NCBI GenBank assembly: GCA_963716125.1
Contig: OY970294.1
Coordinates: 1,736,001 to 1,800,000 of the forward strand
DNA length: 64,000 bases
DNA from: Acidiluteibacter sp963716125
GTDB taxonomy: Bacteria; Bacteroidota; Bacteroidia; Flavobacteriales_E; Vicingaceae
Direction: 5' to 3'
The notes beneath the pieces were generated by a model. That model was not told the origin of the DNA. It made no database searches and was given only the letters and a program-made list of their open reading frames with translations. This document shows, in pieces, positions 51,667 through 60,281 of the stretch; the stretch's first letter is position 1; every line of letters begins with the position of its first letter. The position numbers and the translations under genes are program-made.

Positions 51667-53952
51667 TTAAAAAGGATATCCAATTCCTATATTCAAATTG
51701 GTCTTTTTTAATTGAACATCAAATTGCTCATTTTTAGGTAAACCCGGATCTTTTATCGGAGTTGCAGCATCAAAACGAAGTATAAAAAATGTAAAGTCTA
51801 AACGGATTCCTAATCCGGCTCCTACTGCAATATCATCCCACAATTTATTGAATTTAAATTCTGTTTCAGGTCTTGGATCTTTTTGTCGGTATTCCCAAAT
51901 ATTTCCTGCATCAACAAAAGCCGCACCTTTAATTATTTTAGTAATGTCAAAACGGTATTCAACATTTCCTTCTAGTTTTATATTTCCAATTTGGTCAATT
52001 AGATTTTCATTTTTATTCGATAATGAACCTGGACCTAAAGCTCTTGCCTGCCATGCTCTAATCCCATTAGCACCACCTGCAAAAAAACTTTTTTCAAACG
52101 GCAATACAGAAATATTACCATAAGGAATTCCAATACCTCCTGCTAGTCTGTAAACCAACGATGTAAACTTGTAAATACGATAAATTCTAAAATCTATATC
52201 AGTTTTAACATATTGAGCATATCGAATCCCTAAAACTTCGTAAGGTTTTTCTGCATTGGGTTTTCCTCTGCTTAATCGATTGATTCCATTCAATAGATTT
52301 CCTGCTATTTCTAAGTTTCCTCTAAAATAAAAATTTCTTCTTTTTAGTTTAGTTTCTTGATTGTTGTAGATAAAACTATACTTTCCTGCAGCTATAAAAT
52401 GATCTCTGTAACTGTTTAAAATAAATGGATTATTGATGGAATCTAATGTTCTTCTAAACTGTTCAGAAGGGTTTAATTTAATATAACTGATGTCAATCGG
52501 TTGAACAATATGTGTCTTTCTATCGGTTTCATTCCAAGAATAGGCTAAGAATATTTTTGAAATTCTTCTCGTGTAATCAGGTCTTTGTTGATAGTTAAAA
52601 GAAGCATTAATAGTAGTGTTCGGCCTAGTTCTAGTAGAGAATAAATCGGCGGAGACCGGTAAGAGAAAACGGGGGATATCAAAACTAATTTCAGGACTAA
52701 CTTCTATAGTGTTAAATGGCAATCCATTAGATATATTTTTATTAGATGCAGCATTTAAAACTTGTTGAGCTTCCAAACCACCTTTTAATCTAACATTGAA
52801 TGTTTCCGCTCCTTTAAAGATATTAGCATTTTGAAAAGCAACATTGCCCGATATTCCATAATTGCCTCCGCTGTTAGTTCCTTCAGCTTCTGTGGTAAAA
52901 CTTTTACTTTTTCGAGGAGATAAATTGATGTAACAGTTTAACTTATTTGGGTCTTCAAAGTCTTTCTCAAATCGAATACTTATAAATTTAAAAGTTTTTA
53001 ATGCAGATAAATTTCTATAGGTGATTTCTTGATTCTTAATTTGATATAAGGAGTTTTTTTCTAAAAAAATACTTCTCGCAATTGCTTTAGGTTTATAATT
53101 AAACTCTCCATCATCTATAAAGTAAGTATTTTTGATAGCTTGTGTATCGCTTGCCAACTGATATGTTCTTTGATTATCATAGTTTAAACGCACAAAAACA
53201 TCGTTGATTGCAAATTTTTCATGTGGTTCAAAATAGAATACTCCATTGGCATCTTTTTGTTCTATGTCTTTAATACCAATTGTTAAAGCAGCTTTTTTAT
53301 TAGTGGTGTCCGCCTCAAAAAAGATATATTCTTTTGAAAAATAGAAATAACCTTCATTTCTCAGCATTTTTGTAATTCTGCTTCGTTCTTCTTGCAATAA
53401 ATCGATATCAAATCTTTTTCCTATTTCCAAAAGACTGTTGCTGCTGTCTGATATAACATATTGATTAATAAACCTATCTGTAATTGCATATTGAACATCA
53501 GAAATGACATAAGGTTGGCCTTCTTTAATATTATAAAGTACTTTTATGCGTTGTTTTTCTGCTTGAAGCAAAGTGTCATAACTTACTGTGGCATCATAAA
53601 AACCTCTATTTTTTAAAAATAATTCGATTTGAGAAACTGATTTATTGGTCAATAAAGAATCATAAACAACTGGTGGCTCACCAATTCTATCTTTAATTTT
53701 ACTGTCTTTTTTATTGTAATATAAATTATAGATGCCCAAATAAAGTGGGAAAACGCCTAATAACCTTCTGTTGGGTTTCTGTTTAACAATATTGTATAAG
53801 CTTTCTTTATCGACATCCTCATTACTAACTTTTATTTTAACTTTGTTCAATAGCAATTCGTCATCTTGCAAATGTCTTGTAGGACGACAAGCATTCATAG
53901 TAAAAATGAATGATAAGATGATTAATGCTGAATTGTAGCGCTTTAGCTTCAA
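51667..53952 (-). CDS. tamL: BamA/TamA family outer-membrane protein, lipidated (TamL-like)
   Basis: 761 residues from a TTG at 53952. The N-terminal signal carries a lipobox ('FTMNACRPTRHLQDD', Cys near residue 22), the mark of TamL, the lipoprotein form of TamA in Bacteroidota. POTRA-like modules occupy ~35-330. The omp85 barrel follows, with 'FFAGGANGIRAWQARALGPG' (VRGY/F-like motif) near residue 625 and a terminal 'NLNIGIGYPF' with C-terminal Phe. It inserts or exports outer-membrane proteins together with TamB. It is divergent from a SpoU methyltransferase, a common neighbour. Confidence 0.9.
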   Translation of the reverse strand: MKLKRYNSALIILSFIFTMNACRPTRHLQDDELLLNKVKIKVSNEDVDKESLYNIVKQKPNRRLLGVFPLYLGIYNLYYNKKDSKIKDRIGEPPVVYDSLLTNKSVSQIELFLKNRGFYDATVSYDTLLQAEKQRIKVLYNIKEGQPYVISDVQYAITDRFINQYVISDSSNSLLEIGKRFDIDLLQEERSRITKMLRNEGYFYFSKEYIFFEADTTNKKAALTIGIKDIEQKDANGVFYFEPHEKFAINDVFVRLNYDNQRTYQLASDTQAIKNTYFIDDGEFNYKPKAIARSIFLEKNSLYQIKNQEITYRNLSALKTFKFISIRFEKDFEDPNKLNCYINLSPRKSKSFTTEAEGTNSGGNYGISGNVAFQNANIFKGAETFNVRLKGGLEAQQVLNAASNKNISNGLPFNTIEVSPEISFDIPRFLLPVSADLFSTRTRPNTTINASFNYQQRPDYTRRISKIFLAYSWNETDRKTHIVQPIDISYIKLNPSEQFRRTLDSINNPFILNSYRDHFIAAGKYSFIYNNQETKLKRRNFYFRGNLEIAGNLLNGINRLSRGKPNAEKPYEVLGIRYAQYVKTDIDFRIYRIYKFTSLVYRLAGGIGIPYGNISVLPFEKSFFAGGANGIRAWQARALGPGSLSNKNENLIDQIGNIKLEGNVEYRFDITKIIKGAAFVDAGNIWEYRQKDPRPETEFKFNKLWDDIAVGAGLGIRLDFTFFILRFDAATPIKDPGLPKNEQFDVQLKKTNLNIGIGYPF

Positions 53953-53999
53953 ACTAGATGTAGATATTTATAATTACTCAGCGAAATTACTAATAAGCA

Positions 54000-54731
54000 A
54001 TGCTTTCTAACAGACAAATAAAATTAATACAATCGTTAAAACAAAAGAAATTTAGAAAACAAGAGGAATTATTTGTTACAGAAGGCGATAAAATTGCTTC
54101 TGAAATACTTCAATCAACTTCCTTTGAAATTTTTGAAATATTTGCTTTAAAAAACTGGATAAACGAGAATCAATTAATTTTAAACAATTATGAGAGTAAA
54201 GTTTTTGAAGTTTCTGAAAAAGAGTTGAGTAAAATTTCATTTTTAACTACACCAAATCAGGTATTAGTTTTAATTAAAACTCCAACAAACAAAAGCAGAG
54301 TTACCGATTGGGAAATTGCAGTAGAAGATTTACAAGATCCTGGTAATTTAGGAACTATCATTCGTATTGCAGATTGGTATGGTATTGAAAAGGTAGTTTT
54401 GAGTGAGAATTCAGTAGATGTGTATAATCCGAAAGTTGTTCAATCAACAATGGGCTCAATTGCTAGAGTTACGGTAGAATACCATCCGTTAAAAGCGTAT
54501 TTAAAACAGCAAGAAAAACCAATTTTTGCCGCAGCTTTAGGTGGAGAACCTTTAAATAGTTTCCAATTTCCCTCCAATGGAATTTTATTAATGGGAAATG
54601 AAAGCCAAGGTTTGAGTGATGAAATCAAAGCTTTAGCCACAAAAGAATTAGAAATTCCTCGATTTGGCAAAGCTGAATCTTTGAATGTTTCTGTTGCTAC
54701 AGCCATATTTTGCCATGAAATTAGGCGTTGA
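54000..54731 (+). CDS. TrmH/SpoU family RNA 2'-O-methyltransferase
   Basis: 243 residues. An N-terminal substrate-binding domain (~1-90) is followed by the SPOUT knot. The three motifs are 'DLQDPGNLGTIIRIADWYG' near residue 116, 'ILLMGNESQGLSDEIKA' near 195 and 'SLNVSVATAIFCHEI' near 225. It uses SAM to methylate ribose in rRNA or tRNA; the target base is not determinable. It is divergent from tamL with a 47-nt gap. Confidence 0.93.
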   Translation: MLSNRQIKLIQSLKQKKFRKQEELFVTEGDKIASEILQSTSFEIFEIFALKNWINENQLILNNYESKVFEVSEKELSKISFLTTPNQVLVLIKTPTNKSRVTDWEIAVEDLQDPGNLGTIIRIADWYGIEKVVLSENSVDVYNPKVVQSTMGSIARVTVEYHPLKAYLKQQEKPIFAAALGGEPLNSFQFPSNGILLMGNESQGLSDEIKALATKELEIPRFGKAESLNVSVATAIFCHEIRR

Positions 54732-55068
54732 TGCAATAAGGAAAAAATATTATTGCAGGGTTAAGGATATATAATTGAAGAAACGAATGATTATTTAGAA
54801 AGTTGTCCCTTGAATTTGTTTTTTAGAAAATGAAATAAATTCTTAGGGAATCCGAGAAGCTTCATATCTTTGATTGAACCCCGAATTGCTGTCGGGGCAC
54901 TCGGGTGCCTGTCCCCCTTTGGCGGAAACTTAGGAGTTATAAAAGTTGGAAAAAATAAAAATTCAAAGGACGAGTTTTTTTTGTTTCGTTTTTTTCACGG
55001 CGAAAAAAATGAAAAAAATACTTTTATAGAATGTAGGTAATTTTATATGATAATAGACTTAAAAAAAA
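54732..55068. other. Non-coding gap with a GC-rich double-hairpin island
   Basis: The 337-bp gap contains a GC-rich island that stands out from its AT-rich surroundings: CCCCGA/TCGGGG (54879-54897) followed by GGCAC/GTGCC and a CCCCC block (to 54916). A TATCTTTG box (54865-54872) lies just before it. A 26-bp sequence at 54801-54826 resembles 7601-7626. I see no gene; a structured RNA or the remnant of a mobile repeat is possible. Confidence 0.45.
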
Positions 55069-56643
55069 TTATTTATTCAGCTTTTTACTAATTGCCAACG
55101 CACATTTATTACCATCAATCGCTGCTGAAACTATTCCGCCTGCATAACCAGCTCCTTCGCCACTAGGATAAAGTCCTTTAATTTGTGGATGTTCTAAACT
55201 ATCTTTGTCTCTAGGTATTCTCACAGGGGATGAAGTTCTACTTTCCACACCAACTATAACGGCGTCATTACTCAAATAACCTCTCATTGCTTGTCCAAAT
55301 AGTTGAAAACCTTCTTGCAATCTTTTGCTGATTACATCGGGTAACTCTAAATCTAACCGGACAGATTTTATACCTGCTTTATAAGAGCAATCAGGTAAAT
55401 CTTGTGAAAGTTTTCCTGCTATGAAATCATTTAATCGTTGAGCTGGAGCTATTTGTCCAATCTTTGTTTTCTCAACATTCCCTGCCATTTTAAATGCCTT
55501 TTGCTCTAGCCATGCTTGATAATGCATTCCTGCCAAAGGCCCATTAAAGCCTAATTTTTCGTAGTCTTTTTCTTCTACAGGAATTACGATTCCTGAGTTG
55601 GCATAAGGATTATTTCGTTTTGATGGTGACCAACCGTTAGTTACTATTTCACCAGCTTCAGTGGCGCATGGAGCTATAATTCCACCTGGACACATGCAAA
55701 AGGAGTAAACTCCTCTGCCTTGTACTTGTTTTACTAATTTGTAGGCAGCAGGAGGGAGCACTTCGTCACTTTTTCTGCCATTATATTGAATTTGATCAAT
55801 TAAATCTTGTGGATGTTCCACACGAACGCCCATTGCAAAAGTTTTTGACTCAATTTGAATATTATTTTTATGTAAAAGTTCATAAATATCTCTAGCAGAA
55901 TGTCCTGTTGCTAAAATTAAATTTTCACAATCAATAGGTTTATTTCCATTGATTTCAATGGCTTTTAGCCGATTATTATCTGTAAAAATATTGGTGAGTT
56001 TAGATTCAAAATGAACTTCACCGCCTGCTGCAATTATTCTATCGCGCATGGCTACAATTATTTGTGGTAATTTATTGGTTCCAATGTGTGGATGAGCATC
56101 TATTAATATATCTTCCTTTGCACCATGTTCTACAAAAATATTTAAAATTTCATCTACATCACCGCGTTTGGTACTTCTTGTGTATAATTTACCATCGCTG
56201 TATGTGCCTGCTCCACCTTCTCCAAAGCAATAATTCGATTCGGGATTCACATATTGTTGTTTGACGATGGCTGCTAAATCTCTTCTTCGGCTTCTTACAT
56301 CTTTTCCTCTTTCAAAAATAATCGGTTGAATGCCCAATTCTAATAATTTGAATGCGGCAAAAATTCCTGCAGGACCAAAACCAATTATTACAGCCGATTT
56401 TTCTTTTTTTATTGATTTGAACTGAGTTTGATAGGTTGATTTTATTTCTTCTTCATTAATATAAACATCAAATCTTAAATTCATTAAGATATTTTTCTTT
56501 CTTGCATCAATAGACCTTTTCTTAAGATTGTAGGAAGTAATGTCTTTGATTTTTAGGGCTAATTTATTGGCAATAATTATTCTAAAATCAACAGTTTCAG
56601 AATAAATATCGACTGAAAGTATGATGTCAACAGTTTTTATCAA
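55069..56643 (-). CDS. FAD-dependent oxidoreductase (COG2509-type dehydrogenase)
   Basis: 524 residues. An N-terminal ~80-residue domain precedes the FAD Rossmann motif 'VIIGFGPAGIFAAFKLLELG' near residue 87. The family motif 'YCFGEGGAGTYSDGKLYTRS' lies near 145, 'NLILATGHSARDIYELL' near 245, and 'GAGYAGGIVSAAIDGNKCA' at the end closes the FAD site. The substrate of this widespread family is unknown. It is monocistronic with divergent spacing from the secreted nuclease gene. Confidence 0.92.
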   Translation of the reverse strand: MIKTVDIILSVDIYSETVDFRIIIANKLALKIKDITSYNLKKRSIDARKKNILMNLRFDVYINEEEIKSTYQTQFKSIKKEKSAVIIGFGPAGIFAAFKLLELGIQPIIFERGKDVRSRRRDLAAIVKQQYVNPESNYCFGEGGAGTYSDGKLYTRSTKRGDVDEILNIFVEHGAKEDILIDAHPHIGTNKLPQIIVAMRDRIIAAGGEVHFESKLTNIFTDNNRLKAIEINGNKPIDCENLILATGHSARDIYELLHKNNIQIESKTFAMGVRVEHPQDLIDQIQYNGRKSDEVLPPAAYKLVKQVQGRGVYSFCMCPGGIIAPCATEAGEIVTNGWSPSKRNNPYANSGIVIPVEEKDYEKLGFNGPLAGMHYQAWLEQKAFKMAGNVEKTKIGQIAPAQRLNDFIAGKLSQDLPDCSYKAGIKSVRLDLELPDVISKRLQEGFQLFGQAMRGYLSNDAVIVGVESRTSSPVRIPRDKDSLEHPQIKGLYPSGEGAGYAGGIVSAAIDGNKCALAISKKLNK

Positions 56644-56753
56644 AATAGAATATTTGTATATTAATTAACAAAGCTATGATATTGTTCAAAACTACTTGTT
56701 AAAAAATTTCGCTTTAACGCGGAATAGAAGTTTTTTTGTAAAAAAATACAAAG

Positions 56754-58055
56754 ATGCGCATAAAATTGTCGCTTGCTATTATCTGTTTAATTTTCACTAA
56801 TTTACTTTTTGGGCAACAAAAAGATACTGTGAAAATTATGACCTTTAATTTGCTTAATTATCGAAATGTAACGACTTATTGTACGAATAACAACAATAAT
56901 ATAGCAGCAAAAGAAGGTTATTTTAACACAATCATCAATCACGTTAATCCTGATATTTTAGTGTGTAACGAAGTAGGAGCTAACTTCGCAAATGGATATT
57001 ATTTGCTAACTAATGCGCTAAATATAAATGGTGAAACCAAATGGGGTCAAGCTAATTACAATGCAACAACCAATGCAGATTTAAGTAATATGCTCTACTT
57101 TAACAAAGAAAAAATTGCTTTGCTATCTCAAACTACCATTTCTAAAGACACCAACAATTTTGATTTAGTTCGATTAATTGATGTGTACCACTTATATTAT
57201 AAAGACAGCAATTTAAGTGCTTCCACTGATACTGTATTTTTTACCGTATTGGCAGCTCACTTAAAAGCAAGTAATGGATCAGCCGAAAGAGCCATTCGGG
57301 CTAAAACTACAGCAGCTGTAATGAATTATTTGGATATCAACAATGTACAAGGAAATGTGTTTTTCTGCGGCGATTTAAATGTATACAAAGGCAGTGAAGC
57401 AGGATTTCAAAATCTAGTTAATTATACCGCCAATGCTTCCGTTCGTTTTGTTGATCCAATTGGTGCAATAGGTTCTTGGAACAACAATGCTTCTTATGCT
57501 TATGCCCATACCCAATCGGTGAGAAGCTCGAGCAATGGTTGTGCTGCTGGTGGCGGAATGGATGATCGTCTTGATTTTATTTTAATGTCGGATGAGGTGA
57601 TTAATAATGTGAATAAGGTACGATACATTTCAAATTCTTACAAAGCCTTAGGGCAAGATGGATTGCGCTTTAATGGAAGCATTAATTCACCAACAAATTA
57701 TACTTTGCCAGCAAATGTTATCAATGCACTTTATAATATGAGTGATCATTTACCTGTGTATGCTAGTTTAGAAGTAGAAAAGCCTATGATTTCTTCTTTG
57801 GCTGAATTAAAAATGTCAAAAATTAGTATTATTAATCCTGTAGAGGAAGTGATTTATATCAAAAAAGAAAATGCTAATTTTATAGATGCTGCCTTTTTGG
57901 TTTACGATATGAGTGGACGATTAATTTCTGAAAGTAGAAATTCAAATACTTCTATAGAGCAGATTAATGTAAACAACCTTAAGAAAGGAATGTATATTTT
58001 AAAGATTTTAGAAAGAAATCAATTGATAAAAATCGAAAAATTAATAAAGATTTAA
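56754..58055 (+). CDS. Secreted endonuclease/exonuclease/phosphatase family protein with T9SS sorting domain
   Basis: 433 residues with a signal peptide ('FTNLLFGQQK', residue ~21). The EEP catalytic motifs are 'MTFNLLNYRN' near residue 29, 'LVCNEVGANFA' near 72, 'FFCGDLNVYKG' near 204 and 'NMSDHLPVYASLE' near 328. The last ~85 residues form a type A T9SS C-terminal domain: 'INPVEEVIYI', 'FLVYDMSGRLISESR', 'NNLKKGMYILKI'. The enzyme is probably a surface or secreted nuclease or phosphatase. It leads a run of large exported proteins. Confidence 0.93.
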   Translation: MRIKLSLAIICLIFTNLLFGQQKDTVKIMTFNLLNYRNVTTYCTNNNNNIAAKEGYFNTIINHVNPDILVCNEVGANFANGYYLLTNALNINGETKWGQANYNATTNADLSNMLYFNKEKIALLSQTTISKDTNNFDLVRLIDVYHLYYKDSNLSASTDTVFFTVLAAHLKASNGSAERAIRAKTTAAVMNYLDINNVQGNVFFCGDLNVYKGSEAGFQNLVNYTANASVRFVDPIGAIGSWNNNASYAYAHTQSVRSSSNGCAAGGGMDDRLDFILMSDEVINNVNKVRYISNSYKALGQDGLRFNGSINSPTNYTLPANVINALYNMSDHLPVYASLEVEKPMISSLAELKMSKISIINPVEEVIYIKKENANFIDAAFLVYDMSGRLISESRNSNTSIEQINVNNLKKGMYILKILERNQLIKIEKLIKI

Positions 58056-58105
58056 TTTAAAATTTACATGAGTTGCTTAGCAAAAAGCCGAACTTCGCAA
58101 AAAAT

Positions 58106-60244
58106 ATGAAAAGACTACTTTCAATTTTCTTTATACTTACTCAGCTTTCACTTTTTGCACAAAATGCATCTTTTGAAGAGAAAGTAACATCTGTTTCTAA
58201 TACGCGCTTGACGGTTACCAATGTTGGAACTTTTGGAAATGCGTTTAGAGGCTATAGAGATGGAAGTGGAAATCCTTCTTGCGAATATCCAGCTGGTTCA
58301 GGTATAGAGCATTTGTTTGAAGCTGGAATTTGGGTAGGTGGTTTGCTGAATGGGAGTCAGGTTTTGGTTTCAACCACAGCATTTGATCAGCCGCAAGGCT
58401 ATGCTACTGGTAGAGGTGGTTACGAATTTACAGGAGAATTAGGTAGTAAGTTGGAAGAACGTTCTTCTTTATACGACAGCCCATTTTTTAATCCAAATGC
58501 AGTTTCTCATCAGGATTTTATAGCCACTTATACCGATACTAATTTATTTGTACCCGGCACTCAAGTGCCCATTGCATCGCACACACAACCTTTGAATGTA
58601 AAAGTGATTCAAAAAACATACAATTGGAATTTTACTTTTAGTGATTTTTTAGTTTTTCTTGATTTTGAAGTAATTAATTTAGGTAGAAAAGGCTCAGCTA
58701 CTTCAACTATTGACAGTGCTTTTTTCTCCTTTTATGCTAATGCGGTAGTTAGAAACATCAATTTAACACCTGCAGGTTCGGGTGGTGGAGCATTTTATGA
58801 CAAAGGAGGGAATGGTTTTATCGATTCATTAGATATGTCGTATTGCTATGATAAAGCAGGTGATGTAGGTTTTACAGACAGTTATATAGGACAAAAATTT
58901 TTAGGAGCCGAAGATAAAAATGGATTTTATCATCCTACACTAGACCCCTTATTCAAATCGCATTATAGTGCATGGACATTTAATAATTCCTCAGATGCTA
59001 TATTTTTTCAACCTGCCAATGATAATGCTCGATACATCAAACAAACCAAAGGCTTAAACGATAGTCCCTGTTGGGATGATGGTTCTGCTGCAGGATGCAC
59101 AGGTATAAGTTATCAAGCAACTTTGAATAAAGCAGGAAATAGATCTGATTTAGTTTCAGTAGGTCCTTTTCGAAGTTTTGAAAAAGGAGATACCATCAGA
59201 GTTTCTTATGCTATTATAATGGCTAAGAAATTTGATGATGGAAATCCGACTTCTGCTAATACATTGGCACAAAAAACTACTCTTTTTGCAAATGCAGATA
59301 GAGCTCAAACGGCTTATAATGGTGAAGATGTCAACTTTAATGGTATTTTAGATGCAGGAGAAGATAAAGATAATGATGGTAAAATTACACGATTTATTTT
59401 GCCTGAACCTCCAGCCATACCTAGAACTAAAATAGTTGTAGAAGATCAAAAAGTAGATATTTATTGGGCGGACAATGCGGAGGCATCAATTGACCCTATT
59501 ACACAGACTAAAGATTTTGAAGGATACAGAGTATTTTTAACCAAATTAGGTTTTGATGTAACTGGAACACCTAATTTATTGAAAGATTTAATTCCTATTG
59601 CAGAATATGATATCGCAGGAAATGGTTTGGCCAATGAAGTAGGTTTAACAGCCATAAAACTCGATCAACCCAAATATTTTGATGGTGATACTAATAAATA
59701 TAGTTATAAATATACCATTGATAATTTATTAAACGGCTGGCAATATGCAGTTGCAGTGTCTGCTTTTGACTCTGGTGATAAGGAAAGCAATTTAGAATCA
59801 TTAGAATCGTCTTTACTAGGAAACAATTTCAGAATATTTACTGGTAAAACAGCACAAGAAATTAGTAAAGACCATGAGCCATTTGCTTACCCAAATCCTT
59901 ATTACTTAGGAGCGGCTTGGGAAGGTCAATCTAATTTTCAAGAGCAAAGTAGAAAATTAATATTTAGTAACTTGCCAAAGCGTTGTGTGATTAGAGTTTT
60001 TACGCCTGCAGGAGATTTAATAGACGAAATACAACACAATCCGTCTTATGATGGAAGCGATATTAAATGGTTTGATACATTTGGTGCAGAAAACAAGGAT
60101 AATAACAATTTTTCAGGTGGTGAACATGCTTGGGATTTATTGTCAAAAGCGACACAAATCATCAGCAGAGGGATTTATATGTTCTCGGTAGAAGATTTGG
60201 ATAATGGAGAAACATTTAGAGGGAAATTTACAATAATAAAATAA
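58106..60244 (+). CDS. Large secreted protein, with a calcium-loop-like segment and a T9SS-type tail
   Basis: 712 residues from the ATG at 58106; a start at 58073 would add a non-hydrophobic extension before the signal. The signal peptide ends 'LSLFAQNASF' (~19). About residues 407-428 contain 'DVNFNGILDAGEDKDNDGKI', a D-x-N/D-x-D/N-G pattern as in dockerin-like Ca loops. A fibronectin-III-like region follows ('KVDIYWADNAE', 'GYRVFLTK'). The end 'RGIYMFSVEDLDNGETFRGK' resembles a sorting-domain or FlgD-Ig-like tail. Function is unknown. Confidence 0.8.
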   Translation: MKRLLSIFFILTQLSLFAQNASFEEKVTSVSNTRLTVTNVGTFGNAFRGYRDGSGNPSCEYPAGSGIEHLFEAGIWVGGLLNGSQVLVSTTAFDQPQGYATGRGGYEFTGELGSKLEERSSLYDSPFFNPNAVSHQDFIATYTDTNLFVPGTQVPIASHTQPLNVKVIQKTYNWNFTFSDFLVFLDFEVINLGRKGSATSTIDSAFFSFYANAVVRNINLTPAGSGGGAFYDKGGNGFIDSLDMSYCYDKAGDVGFTDSYIGQKFLGAEDKNGFYHPTLDPLFKSHYSAWTFNNSSDAIFFQPANDNARYIKQTKGLNDSPCWDDGSAAGCTGISYQATLNKAGNRSDLVSVGPFRSFEKGDTIRVSYAIIMAKKFDDGNPTSANTLAQKTTLFANADRAQTAYNGEDVNFNGILDAGEDKDNDGKITRFILPEPPAIPRTKIVVEDQKVDIYWADNAEASIDPITQTKDFEGYRVFLTKLGFDVTGTPNLLKDLIPIAEYDIAGNGLANEVGLTAIKLDQPKYFDGDTNKYSYKYTIDNLLNGWQYAVAVSAFDSGDKESNLESLESSLLGNNFRIFTGKTAQEISKDHEPFAYPNPYYLGAAWEGQSNFQEQSRKLIFSNLPKRCVIRVFTPAGDLIDEIQHNPSYDGSDIKWFDTFGAENKDNNNFSGGEHAWDLLSKATQIISRGIYMFSVEDLDNGETFRGKFTIIK

Positions 60245-60281
60245 TAAAGACTTAAAAATTAAATAATTAAACTAAATAAAA

